Positions 13,584 through 21,258 of a DNA stretch of 24,480 nt are shown here, piece after piece (within the stretch, counting starts at the first letter, position 1; every line of letters begins with the position of its first letter). The translations under genes were made by a program, and so were the position numbers. Origin of the DNA: SVFI01 sp045535935 (GTDB lineage Bacteria; Bacillota; Clostridia; Lachnospirales; Lachnospiraceae); assembly GCA_045535935.1 (NCBI GenBank), contig JAZSMO010000027.1:1-24480 (forward strand), given 5' to 3'. Below the pieces are notes generated by a model. It did not search any database. It was not told the DNA's origin and saw only the letters and a list, made by a program, of their open reading frames with translations.

Positions 13584-14369
13584 ATGAGAGAGAAAAGATA
13601 TGATATCATTCTTTGGGATGTGGACGGTACGCTTCTTGATTTTCATCGGTCGGAACGTTGGGCGCTGGAAGAAGTATTTTGCTCTTACGGGATGCAGATT
13701 GACGATGCAATTTACAAAGCATTTTATGAGATTAATCTGGAATACTGGAAGCGGCTGGAGCGCAAGGAAGTTACAAGGGCTGAACTTTTGACCGGTAGAT
13801 TTACGGATCTTTTTGAATTGTTTCGGGAGGGAGGTCCGTTGTCCGGAAAAGGAATCGGATATGAAACTTTGGCCGGAATCGAAGTGGACGAATTCCGATT
13901 GTGTTACCAGAAAAATCTCGGCGATGTATACTTTTATCTGGACGATTCCCTGACGCTTTGCAAAAAGTTGAAAGAAGAAGGGGTTTTACAGTACGTTGTT
14001 TCAAACGGAATAACTCAGGTGCAGAAAAATAAGCTTCACCTGGCCGGTTTTGATGCGGTGATGGAAGAGTTGTTTATTTCGGAGGCAGTAGGATACGATA
14101 AGCCGGACGTCCGTTTTTTTGAACATTGTCTGAGAGAAATCGGACAGAAATATGGCTGTGACAATACGGAAGTTGATAAAACCCGTATATTGGTAGTGGG
14201 AGATTCCATGACGTCAGATATGAAAGGGGCACAAAATGCCGGTTTGGACCGTTGTTTGTTCGCACCGGGTGCTGCACAGGAAGAAAAGCCGGAAAATGTG
14301 ACTTGGTTGATTTCCCGTTTGTGGGATGTGGAGGATATACTATGGCAAAATCAGAAGGACAAAAGCTGA
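13584..14369 (+). CDS. HAD-family phosphatase, YjjG/YfnB type
   Basis: A haloacid dehalogenase-type hydrolase of the YjjG group, whose studied members are nucleotidases for non-canonical pyrimidine nucleotides. Motif I is WDVDGTLLDF with nucleophile D12 and D14; motif II lies in YVVSNGITQ; motif III Lys is in YDKPDV; motif IV is VVGDSMTSDMKGAQNAG. A helical cap lies between motifs I and II, around residues 20-110. I chose ATG 13584, after AAAAGGGG, giving 261 residues; an upstream ATG at 13554 would begin just after the terminator T-tract. The last 28 bases overlap the WYL regulator gene. The neighbouring salvage genes make a nucleotide house-cleaning role reasonable, but the substrate is inferred. 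Confidence 0.88.
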   Translation: MREKRYDIILWDVDGTLLDFHRSERWALEEVFCSYGMQIDDAIYKAFYEINLEYWKRLERKEVTRAELLTGRFTDLFELFREGGPLSGKGIGYETLAGIEVDEFRLCYQKNLGDVYFYLDDSLTLCKKLKEEGVLQYVVSNGITQVQKNKLHLAGFDAVMEELFISEAVGYDKPDVRFFEHCLREIGQKYGCDNTEVDKTRILVVGDSMTSDMKGAQNAGLDRCLFAPGAAQEEKPENVTWLISRLWDVEDILWQNQKDKS

Positions 14370-15331
14370 AGATTCTTTACATATTGAAATTGTTAGCCGA
14401 ACGCACGGATGAAAACCATGCAATATCGACACCGGAAATTATTGAGGCGCTGGAAAAAGAAGGTGTCCGTGTAGAGCGGAAGACCATTTATGCGGATATT
14501 CAGGCATTGCAGGATTTCGGATATGACATCCTTGTTTCGAAAAAAAGGGACAACAGCGGTTACTACATGGCGAGCCGGGATTTTGAGCTGGCGGAGCTGA
14601 AGCTTTTGGTGGATGCAGTACAGTCATCTAAGTTTATTACGGCGAAAAAGTCCACGGATTTGATTGCCAAATTGGAAAAGCTTGTAAGTGCCCATGAAGC
14701 AAGACAGCTCCGACGACAGGTGTATGTGTCCGAACGCAATAAAAACAGCAATGAAAGTATTTATTACAGTGTGGATGATATACACAGGGCTATGCAGGAA
14801 AACAAAAAAATCCGTTTCCAATATTATGATTGGGGTGTAGATAAACAGATGCATTTCCGCAAGGACGGTGCGTTTTATGAAGTCAGCCCGTTTTTCCTTG
14901 TCTGGAAGGATGAAAACTATTACTTGGTTGCATATGATGAAAAGGCAGAGTGCATGAAGCATTACCGCGTGGATAAGATGCATGCGCTTTCGGTTTCAAA
15001 ACAGCAGCGGGAGGGAAATGAAGCTGCGAAAAGCATCAATCCGGCCATTTACACACAGCAGAACTTCGGCATGTTTGCGGGGGAAGAACAGATGATAACC
15101 CTGCAGTTTCCGCAAAGTCAAATCGGTATCGTTATTGACCGGTTCGGTAAAGAAATAGATATCCGAAAGAGAGAGGGCGAGCTGTGTTCTGCCCGCGTCA
15201 AAGTGGCTGTCTCCAATCCGTTTTTCGGATGGATTACGGGGCTTGGCGGTCAGATTAAAATATTAAAACCGGAACAGGTTGTTTCCGATTACAAAGAATA
15301 TTTAAGTAAGATAATGAAAGAATATGAATAA
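14342..15331 (+). CDS. WYL-domain transcriptional regulator with N-terminal helix-turn-helix
   Basis: An N-terminal winged helix-turn-helix (about residues 5-75, with VERKTIYADIQALQDFGYDI as the recognition part) is followed by a linker helix region and a WYL domain at about 138-215 (FFLVWKDENYYLVAYD and KHYRVDKM). A C-terminal extension, WCX-like, runs from 230 to 329. Such proteins act as repressors or activators that may sense nucleic-acid or nucleotide ligands. The start ATG 14342 has GGAGG (14330-14334) seven bases upstream and lies inside the HAD gene, so the two are translationally coupled; an in-frame upstream ATG at 14252 is disfavoured. The target is unknown. Confidence 0.92.
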   Translation: MAKSEGQKLKILYILKLLAERTDENHAISTPEIIEALEKEGVRVERKTIYADIQALQDFGYDILVSKKRDNSGYYMASRDFELAELKLLVDAVQSSKFITAKKSTDLIAKLEKLVSAHEARQLRRQVYVSERNKNSNESIYYSVDDIHRAMQENKKIRFQYYDWGVDKQMHFRKDGAFYEVSPFFLVWKDENYYLVAYDEKAECMKHYRVDKMHALSVSKQQREGNEAAKSINPAIYTQQNFGMFAGEEQMITLQFPQSQIGIVIDRFGKEIDIRKREGELCSARVKVAVSNPFFGWITGLGGQIKILKPEQVVSDYKEYLSKIMKEYE

Positions 15332-15349
15332 TTCGGGAGGGAAGGAAAA

Positions 15350-16516
15350 ATGAAACCATTATCAAGCAAAGTCAGTCAGGTAGAAGAAGGAATTTTTCAG
15401 GTATTAAATGAGAAGAAAAACGAAAGAATAAAACAAGGGGGGAAAGTTTACAACTTTTCGGTAGGAACACCGGATTTCAAGCCGGCGCAGCACATTATGG
15501 ATGCGGTTTCCGAGGCGTGTAAAAAACCGGAAAATTTTAAGTATTCCCTTGCGGATCTTCCGGAATTGACGCAGGCGGTGATACAGCGTTTTGACACCAG
15601 ATATCATGTAACGCTGACTGCCGATGAGATTACATCGGTGTACGGATCTCAGGAAGGTCTTGCCCATATCGGTTTTTGCCTGTTTGATCCGGGAGATGTG
15701 GTTCTTGTTCCGAATCCGGGATATCCGATTTTTGAGATCGGACCTGCGCTCACAGGCGCAAAAGTAGAAACTTATGATTTGATTGAAGACAAAGGATATT
15801 TGCCGAATTTGGCATCTATTGATCCGGAAACGGTAAAGGCAGCAAAAGCGATTATTGTTTCTTATCCGCTCAATCCGGTGTGCAAATGTGCGCCGCCGTC
15901 ATTTTATGAGGAGCTCATTGCATGGGCAAAGGAAAATGAGATTTGGGTAATTCACGACAATGCATATTCAGATATTATTTATGACGGAAGAGAAGGTCGT
16001 TCTTTCCTGTCATATCCGGGAGCAAAGGAAGTCGGCGTGGAGTTTTATTCCCTGTCGAAGTCATTTAATTATACCGGAGCCCGTATGGGATTTCTTGTCG
16101 GAAACAAAGAAGTAGTACAAGCTTTCAAAAAAATAAGAAGTCAGATTGATTACGGAACCTTTTTGCCGGTACAGATCGGTGCCATAGCAGCACTGACCGG
16201 TCCGGTCGATAATGTGATTGAACAGTGCAGACAATATGAAGAGAGAAGAAATGCTCTCTGTGACGGTTTCACACAGATCGGATGGGATTTTCAGCGGAGC
16301 GAAGGCACCATGTTTGCATGGACAAAGATTCCGGCTGCTTACGGACAGGATGATGTGAAATTTGTCATGGATATGTTCGAAAAAAGCGGTGTTCTCTGTA
16401 CGCCGGGAAGCAGTTTCGGAAGTCTCGGCGCCGGTCACGTGCGCTTCGCTTTGGTTCTTCCGGTGGAAGTCATTGAGGAGGCAATCGAATCGGTCAAAAA
16501 CTGCAATATGTTTTAA
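15350..16516 (+). CDS. PLP-dependent class I/II aminotransferase, DapL-like
   Basis: A fold-type I aminotransferase. The Schiff-base lysine is K237 in SLSKSFNYTGARMGF, D203 and Y206 lie in HDNAYSD, and GSQEGL (99-104) is the phosphate-loop region. The order HDNAYSDIIYDG, then GAKEVGVEFYSLSK, resembles LL-diaminopimelate aminotransferases and related broad-specificity aspartate/alanine enzymes. The usual NYPNNPTGA is replaced by SYPLNPVCKCA (171-181), so the substrate may differ. The 388-residue length is normal. GGGAGGGAAGG precedes ATG 15350, and the WYL gene ends only 18 bases earlier, suggesting co-expression. The exact reaction is not settled by sequence. Confidence 0.9.
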   Translation: MKPLSSKVSQVEEGIFQVLNEKKNERIKQGGKVYNFSVGTPDFKPAQHIMDAVSEACKKPENFKYSLADLPELTQAVIQRFDTRYHVTLTADEITSVYGSQEGLAHIGFCLFDPGDVVLVPNPGYPIFEIGPALTGAKVETYDLIEDKGYLPNLASIDPETVKAAKAIIVSYPLNPVCKCAPPSFYEELIAWAKENEIWVIHDNAYSDIIYDGREGRSFLSYPGAKEVGVEFYSLSKSFNYTGARMGFLVGNKEVVQAFKKIRSQIDYGTFLPVQIGAIAALTGPVDNVIEQCRQYEERRNALCDGFTQIGWDFQRSEGTMFAWTKIPAAYGQDDVKFVMDMFEKSGVLCTPGSSFGSLGAGHVRFALVLPVEVIEEAIESVKNCNMF

Positions 16517-16540
16517 CAAAATCGGTCAATAAATAAAATG

Positions 16541-16583
16541 AAAAGGGACTTGTAATTTGACACAAATTCAGGTTCCTTTTTTT
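16541..16583 (+). terminator. Intrinsic terminator after the aminotransferase gene
   Basis: The arm 16541-16559 (AAAAGGGACTTGTAATTTG) folds back on 16563-16579, with one bulged T and several G-T pairs, around the loop ACA. Seven T (16577-16583) complete a rho-independent terminator. Confidence 0.75.
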
Positions 16584-16608
16584 GTGCATTTTTTCCAAGG
16601 CAATTAAG

Positions 16609-16637
16609 TTGACAGAGGCACGTTTGTCTTTTATACT
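16609..16637 (+). promoter_or_regulatory. Near-consensus sigma-A promoter of nrdDG
   Basis: TTGACA (16609-16614, perfect) and TATACT (16632-16637, five of six) are exactly 17 bases apart. It is the strongest vegetative promoter in the window, and transcription should start near 16644. Confidence 0.88.
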
Positions 16638-16650
16638 TAGTAACTGTACA

Positions 16651-16666
16651 CCACAAGATATTGTGT
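16651..16666 (+). promoter_or_regulatory. NrdR box 1 (candidate)
   Basis: CCACAAGATATTGTGT matches the 16-base NrdR box pattern (like ACACAATATATTGTGT) at 14 of 16 positions and is palindromic (CACAA...TTGTG). It lies just downstream of the predicted transcription start. Confidence 0.7.
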
Positions 16667-16682
16667 CTGGACAAAAGTTAAA

Positions 16683-16698
16683 TCACGATATAGCGTGT
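16683..16698 (+). promoter_or_regulatory. NrdR box 2 (candidate)
   Basis: TCACGATATAGCGTGT keeps the CAC, ATATA and GTGT core of the NrdR box. It starts 32 bases after box 1 (16-base gap), which places both boxes on the same helix face, as usual for paired NrdR sites. Confidence 0.65.
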
Positions 16699-16727
16699 TC
16701 ATATAAGAGAAAGGAATTGAGGATCAT

Positions 16728-18917
16728 ATGGGACAGGATGTAGCGGAAAAGACCAAAGAAACCATCAATTACGGGGAAATGTTTCAGCCGCGTAAGGATG
16801 TAAAAGTTGTAAAAAAGGACGGAAGTCTTGAGAAATTTAATGTACAAAAGGTAATTGATGCGGTCGGAAAATCCGCTTACCGTGCATTGACCAAGTTTAC
16901 GGAAGAAGAAAAGAAGCATATATGTCAATATGTAGTGGAAAAGGTGGACTCTCTTGAGACAGATGAGATTCCGATTCCTATCATGCATAATATTGTAGAG
17001 AGCGCACTTGAGGATGTAAAACCGATTGTTGCCAAATCATACAGGGATTACCGCAATTATAAGCAGGATTTCGTAAAAATGATGGATGATGTCTATAAGA
17101 AGAGTCAGTCTATCATGTACGTGGGAGATAAAGAAAATGCCAATACGGACTCTGCGCTTGTATCTACGAAGAGAAGTTTGATTTTTAACCAGTTTAATAA
17201 AGAGCTTTATCAGAAATTCTTTATGACAACAGAGGAGATTCAGGCTTGTCGTGACGGATATATTTATGTTCATGATATGTCGGCGCGTCGCGATACGATG
17301 AACTGCTGTCTGTTTGACGTGGCGAATGTGTTAAAGGGCGGCTTTGAGATGGGTAACATTTGGTACAATGAGCCGAAGACCCTTGACGTTGCCTTTGACG
17401 TAATCGGTGATATCGTGCTTTCCGCTGCCAGTCAGCAGTATGGTGGATTTACGGTTCCTGAGGTGGACAAGATTTTAGCACCGTATGCGGAAAAATCATA
17501 CGAGAAGGCCATTGCCAAATATACCAAACTCGGAATTGACCGCGAGACCGCAGAGGCGGAAGCTTATGCGGATGTAGTCCGCGAGTTTGAGCAGGGCTTC
17601 CAGGGATGGGAGTACAAGTTTAATACGGTGGCTTCCAGCCGCGGTGATTATCCGTTTATTACGGTGACTGCAGGTATCGGTACCGAGCGTTTTGCCAAGC
17701 TTGCAACGATTTCCCTTCTCAATGTTCGCAGACGCGGACAGGGTAAAAAAGAATGTAAGAAACCGGTACTTTTCCCTAAGATTGTGTTCTTATATGATGA
17801 AAATCTTCACGGACCGGGCAAAGATCTGGAGGATGTGTTCGAGGCAGGGGTGAAATGTTCTGCAAAGACAATGTATCCGGATTGGCTTTCTCTGACCGGA
17901 AAAGGATATATTGCAAGTATGTACAAGCAGTACGGAAAGGTAATCTCTCCGATGGGATGCCGTGCATTCCTTTCGCCATGGTATGAGAGAGGCGGAATGC
18001 ATCCGGCGGATGAAAACGATTCCCCGATTTTTGTGGGACGTTTCAACATCGGTGCGGTTTCTCTTCATTTGCCTATGATTCTTGCAAAATCAAGACAGGA
18101 GAGCAAGGATTTCTATGAAGTGCTTGATTACTATCTGAATCTGATTCGTCAGCTTCACATCCGTACGTATGCGTACCTCGGTGAGATGCGTGCATCTACC
18201 AACCCGCTTGCATACTGTGAAGGCGGATTTTTAAACGGACATTTGAATCTGCATGATAAGATCAAACCGCTTTTAAAATATGCGACAGCTTCGTTTGGTA
18301 TTACTGCTTTTAATGAACTGCAGGAGCTTTACAACGGCAAGTCTCTTGTGGAGGACGGTGCGTTTGCTCTCGAAGTTCTTGAGCACATTAACAACAAAAT
18401 TGCTGAGTTCAAGGAAGAGGACGGAAATCTTTATGCAATCTACGGAACACCGGCAGAAAACCTTTGCGGTCTGCAGGTAAAACAGTTCCGTGCAAAATAC
18501 GGAATTGTGGAAGGCGTGTCTGACAAAGAATACGTTTCCAACAGCTTCCACTGCCATGTGGCAGAAGGTATTACACCGATTGAAAAACAGGATTTGGAAT
18601 ATCGTTTTTGGGAGCTTTCCAACGGCGGAAAGATTCAGTATGTAAAATACCCGATCGATTACAATTTCGATGCAATCAAAACATTGATCCGCCGCGCGAT
18701 GGATATGGGATTTTATGAGGGTGTAAATATGTCTCTGGCTTATTGTGACGACTGCGGTCACCAGGAGCTTGAGATGGACGTTTGTCCGAAATGCGGAAGC
18801 AGAAATCTTACGAAAATTGACCGAATGAACGGATATCTGGCATATTCGAGAGTACATGGTGACACACGTCTTTCCGATGCCAAGATGGCAGAAATCGCAG
18901 ATCGTAAGAGTATGTAA
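16728..18917 (+). CDS. nrdD: Anaerobic (class III) ribonucleoside-triphosphate reductase, large subunit
   Basis: NrdD makes deoxyribonucleotides from NTPs without oxygen, using a glycyl radical. Residues about 24-115 are the ATP-cone allosteric domain (VVKKDGSLEKFNVQKV). The catalytic barrel follows. The C-terminal zinc site has C673, C676, C686 and C689 (CDDCG and CPKCG), and the glycyl-radical motif is RMNGYL with G702. The 729-residue length is typical. GAGG (16719-16722) precedes ATG. Its activase NrdG follows after 12 bases. A strong promoter and a pair of NrdR boxes lie upstream, so repression when dNTP/ATP levels are high is expected. It marks an anaerobic lifestyle. Confidence 0.97.
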   Translation: MGQDVAEKTKETINYGEMFQPRKDVKVVKKDGSLEKFNVQKVIDAVGKSAYRALTKFTEEEKKHICQYVVEKVDSLETDEIPIPIMHNIVESALEDVKPIVAKSYRDYRNYKQDFVKMMDDVYKKSQSIMYVGDKENANTDSALVSTKRSLIFNQFNKELYQKFFMTTEEIQACRDGYIYVHDMSARRDTMNCCLFDVANVLKGGFEMGNIWYNEPKTLDVAFDVIGDIVLSAASQQYGGFTVPEVDKILAPYAEKSYEKAIAKYTKLGIDRETAEAEAYADVVREFEQGFQGWEYKFNTVASSRGDYPFITVTAGIGTERFAKLATISLLNVRRRGQGKKECKKPVLFPKIVFLYDENLHGPGKDLEDVFEAGVKCSAKTMYPDWLSLTGKGYIASMYKQYGKVISPMGCRAFLSPWYERGGMHPADENDSPIFVGRFNIGAVSLHLPMILAKSRQESKDFYEVLDYYLNLIRQLHIRTYAYLGEMRASTNPLAYCEGGFLNGHLNLHDKIKPLLKYATASFGITAFNELQELYNGKSLVEDGAFALEVLEHINNKIAEFKEEDGNLYAIYGTPAENLCGLQVKQFRAKYGIVEGVSDKEYVSNSFHCHVAEGITPIEKQDLEYRFWELSNGGKIQYVKYPIDYNFDAIKTLIRRAMDMGFYEGVNMSLAYCDDCGHQELEMDVCPKCGSRNLTKIDRMNGYLAYSRVHGDTRLSDAKMAEIADRKSM

Positions 18918-18929
18918 AGGAAGAGTATT

Positions 18930-19439
18930 ATGAGGTATCACAATATTACACATGATGATATGTTAAATGGAGACGGACTGAGGGTGGTCCTTTGGGTGGC
19001 AGGATGTACCCATTGCTGTAAAGGATGTCAGAATCCGCTCACATGGGATCCGGATGGCGGTCTTGAATTTGATGAGGCGGCCAAACAGGAGATTTTTGAA
19101 CAGTTAGATAAAAGTTATATTTCCGGAATTACATTTTCCGGCGGAGATCCGCTTCATGCAGCCAACCGTGTCGGTGTCCGCACTCTGATGGCAGAAATTA
19201 AGGAGAAATATCCGGACAAGACTATTTGGTTGTACACCGGTGATGTTTGGGAGAAGATTCTTCATTATCCGGCGATGCAATATGTTGATGTGCTTGTGGA
19301 CGGAGAATACGTGGAAGCATGCAGGGATGTGAAGCTTCTTTGGAAGGGAAGCTCTAACCAGCGTGTCATTGACGTAAAGAAAACGTTAAAGCAGACAGAT
19401 CCGACGATTCCGGTGTTGCACTGCGGAGATTATGCGTAG
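18930..19439 (+). CDS. nrdG: Anaerobic ribonucleotide reductase activating protein (radical SAM)
   Basis: NrdG uses a [4Fe-4S] cluster and S-adenosylmethionine to create the glycyl radical on NrdD. The cluster motif is C26-x3-C30-x2-C33 in AGCTHCCKGCQNP, with an additional C29; FSGGDPL (about 69-75) is the SAM-binding GGE-like motif. The 169-residue length matches the small activase family. It lies 12 bases after nrdD in the same operon and is followed by a terminator. Confidence 0.96.
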   Translation: MRYHNITHDDMLNGDGLRVVLWVAGCTHCCKGCQNPLTWDPDGGLEFDEAAKQEIFEQLDKSYISGITFSGGDPLHAANRVGVRTLMAEIKEKYPDKTIWLYTGDVWEKILHYPAMQYVDVLVDGEYVEACRDVKLLWKGSSNQRVIDVKKTLKQTDPTIPVLHCGDYA

Positions 19440-19464
19440 GTTATATGTTTTAAAACAGAGATGG

Positions 19465-19507
19465 GCTCATGTTCGGGAATAATCGCCCGGATATGAGCTT
19501 GTTTTTT
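19465..19507 (+). terminator. Intrinsic terminator after nrdDG
   Basis: GCTCATGTTCGGG (19465-19477) pairs with CCCGGATATGAGC (19486-19498) over 13 positions, including two G-T pairs, around an eight-base loop, followed shortly by six T (19502-19507). Confidence 0.9.
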
Positions 19508-19553
19508 AATTTACATTTACAAACCGGTGACTTCGGAATTTGGAGATGAAACT

Positions 19554-20273
19554 ATGAGCAAAGGCCGTATTCTAATCGTAGAAGACTATAAAGAAATCAG
19601 TCAGATGCTTGCTGATTTTCTGACAACACATGATTATGAAGTGGAATGTGCATTTGATGGAAGACAGGCGTCGGAACTTATAAAGAAAAATACATATGCA
19701 ATTATACTTATGGATCTCATGCTTCCGTACAAGAGCGGGGATGTGCTGATCGGTGAACTCCGTGAGAAGTCACAAACTCCGGTCATTGTATTATCAGCAA
19801 AGTCCCAAGTGGAAACAAGACTCGAAGTGCTTCGTATGGGAGCGGATGATTATATTTTGAAACCGTTTGATCTCGATGAAGTGCTGGTACGTATTGAGGT
19901 GGTACTGCGCAGAAGCGGGACTGTGGAAAACACGGATTCAAAGGAAGAGAAGGTGCGTTGCTGCGGCGATTTGAAATTATATCCGGAACAGCACAGAGTT
20001 GTTTATGGACAACAAAATATTGCGCTGACCGCCAAGGAGATGCATCTGTTACAGCTCCTTTTGGAACAGCCGGATAAAACGTTTACCAAGGCTAATTTGT
20101 ATGAGTCGGTATGGAATGATGTTTATTACTACGAAGACAATACCATCAATGTGCATTTGAGTAATCTTCGCAGTAAGCTGAAAAAAGCGACAGGGCAGGA
20201 GTTTATCGAGACGGTTTGGGGAATCGGGTATCGGCTTAGGAAGCAGGAGGAGCCTTATGTGGATGGCAATTAG
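19554..20273 (+). CDS. OmpR/PhoB-family response regulator
   Basis: Receiver domain residues 1-120: acidic pocket E10 and D11, phospho-acceptor D54 in ILMDLMLP, S81 and K103 in ILKPFD. The winged-helix DNA-binding domain is at about 140-235 (ALTAKEMHLLQLL...NTINVHLSNLRSKL). It is 239 residues from ATG 19554, chosen because GGAG (19542-19545) is eight bases upstream; a GTG at 19527 would add nine residues. The partner kinase gene overlaps its 3' end by 17 bases. It most likely controls the ABC-transporter genes downstream. The intergenic region upstream shows a TTTACATTTACA direct repeat but no convincing promoter. Confidence 0.94.
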   Translation: MSKGRILIVEDYKEISQMLADFLTTHDYEVECAFDGRQASELIKKNTYAIILMDLMLPYKSGDVLIGELREKSQTPVIVLSAKSQVETRLEVLRMGADDYILKPFDLDEVLVRIEVVLRRSGTVENTDSKEEKVRCCGDLKLYPEQHRVVYGQQNIALTAKEMHLLQLLLEQPDKTFTKANLYESVWNDVYYYEDNTINVHLSNLRSKLKKATGQEFIETVWGIGYRLRKQEEPYVDGN

Positions 20274-21159
20274 TGTAGTTTTACTTCTTCTTTGTGTGGC
20301 TCTTTTTATGTATCTTAGTGCATTAAAACGGGAAATCAGAAATTGCAGGGAAGAACTGAAAAAAACCAAAGAAATGTCTTACAATCGACAACTTACCATT
20401 TCTTTGTTTGATAAAGATTTGACAGATTTGGCATCGGGGATGAATGAAAATCTGGATTATCAAAAGGAAATGAAACTTCGCATAATGAAGGAAGAAGAAA
20501 AGTGGAAGCAATCCGTATCGGATATTGCACATGATCTTCGAACGCCGCTGACAGTTGTTAAAGGAAATCTTCAAATGCTGCAGCAGGAAGGAAATCTAAC
20601 AGAGAAGCAGCAAATCTATTTGGAAACCGGGCTTCAAAAAACCGAAAGTCTCAAGCAAATGATGGATGAATTTTTTGAATTGGCGATGCTGGAAAGTGAT
20701 ACAAACAAGGTGATATGTTCCAAACTTGATATAACAGCGCTTCTCATACAGTTTGTCGTGGATCACGAGGCGGTTATCAAAAACTGTAATTTACATACGG
20801 TCATGCATATTCCGGACAAAAGTATTGTGATAGACGGAAATGAAGATTTGATTCTCCGTATGCTGGGAAATCTTTTGGCCAATGTACTCAGATATGCAAA
20901 GGAAAGCTTTGAAATTTCATTGGTAGAAACAGAAAAGGATGGTAGAAGTTGTGAATTATCTTTTGTAAACGCACTTATGCCGGGGCAGATGGTGGATGAG
21001 ACCAGGATTTTTGACAGAACGTATCGGGGCGAGGAAGCTCGCAGTAACCGGGGAACCGGCTTAGGACTCTATATTGTGAAGCTATTGGCCATGAAACAAG
21101 GGGCGGAAGTATTTGCAAGAAAAGAAGAAAGCAGATTGCGCATCGGAATAAGATTTTAA
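20257..21159 (+). CDS. Sensor histidine kinase with one N-terminal membrane helix
   Basis: One transmembrane helix (about 4-23) is followed by a coiled-coil-like stretch, then the dimerisation/phospho-acceptor box SDIAHDLRTPLT with H92, and a catalytic ATPase domain with the N-box NLLANVLRYA and the G-box RSNRGTGLGLYIVKLL. There is no extracellular sensor domain, so the signal is probably taken from the membrane or from a partner such as the ABC transporter. The 300-residue length fits small kinases paired with antimicrobial-peptide transporters. AGGAGG (20245-20250) is six bases before ATG, inside the regulator gene, giving translational coupling. Confidence 0.93.
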   Translation: MWMAISVVLLLLCVALFMYLSALKREIRNCREELKKTKEMSYNRQLTISLFDKDLTDLASGMNENLDYQKEMKLRIMKEEEKWKQSVSDIAHDLRTPLTVVKGNLQMLQQEGNLTEKQQIYLETGLQKTESLKQMMDEFFELAMLESDTNKVICSKLDITALLIQFVVDHEAVIKNCNLHTVMHIPDKSIVIDGNEDLILRMLGNLLANVLRYAKESFEISLVETEKDGRSCELSFVNALMPGQMVDETRIFDRTYRGEEARSNRGTGLGLYIVKLLAMKQGAEVFARKEESRLRIGIRF

Positions 21160-21212
21160 AAAGAAATTTAAAGAATTTAAGAAAATTAAGAAATTCTTTA
21201 AGTTTCTTTTTT
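21158..21212 (+). terminator. A/T-rich hairpin between kinase and ABC genes (terminator or attenuator)
   Basis: 21158-21178 and 21191-21212 are complementary over about 21 bases with one G-T pair, with a 12-base loop and a T-run at 21207-21212. It begins at the kinase stop codon. The arms are almost pure A/T, so its strength as a terminator is uncertain; it may separate or tune expression of the TCS versus the transporter, or act as a symmetric protein-binding site. Confidence 0.65.
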
Positions 21213-21258
21213 ATTCTGAAATAGAAGCTGAAAGAAAACAGATACTTTGGAGGAGATT

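Noticed and set aside
19508..19553. TTTACATTTACA direct repeat as a regulator box or promoter of the two-component system
   Set aside because: A single short A/T-rich repeat right after a terminator T-run is weak evidence; no paired -10 at proper spacing was found.
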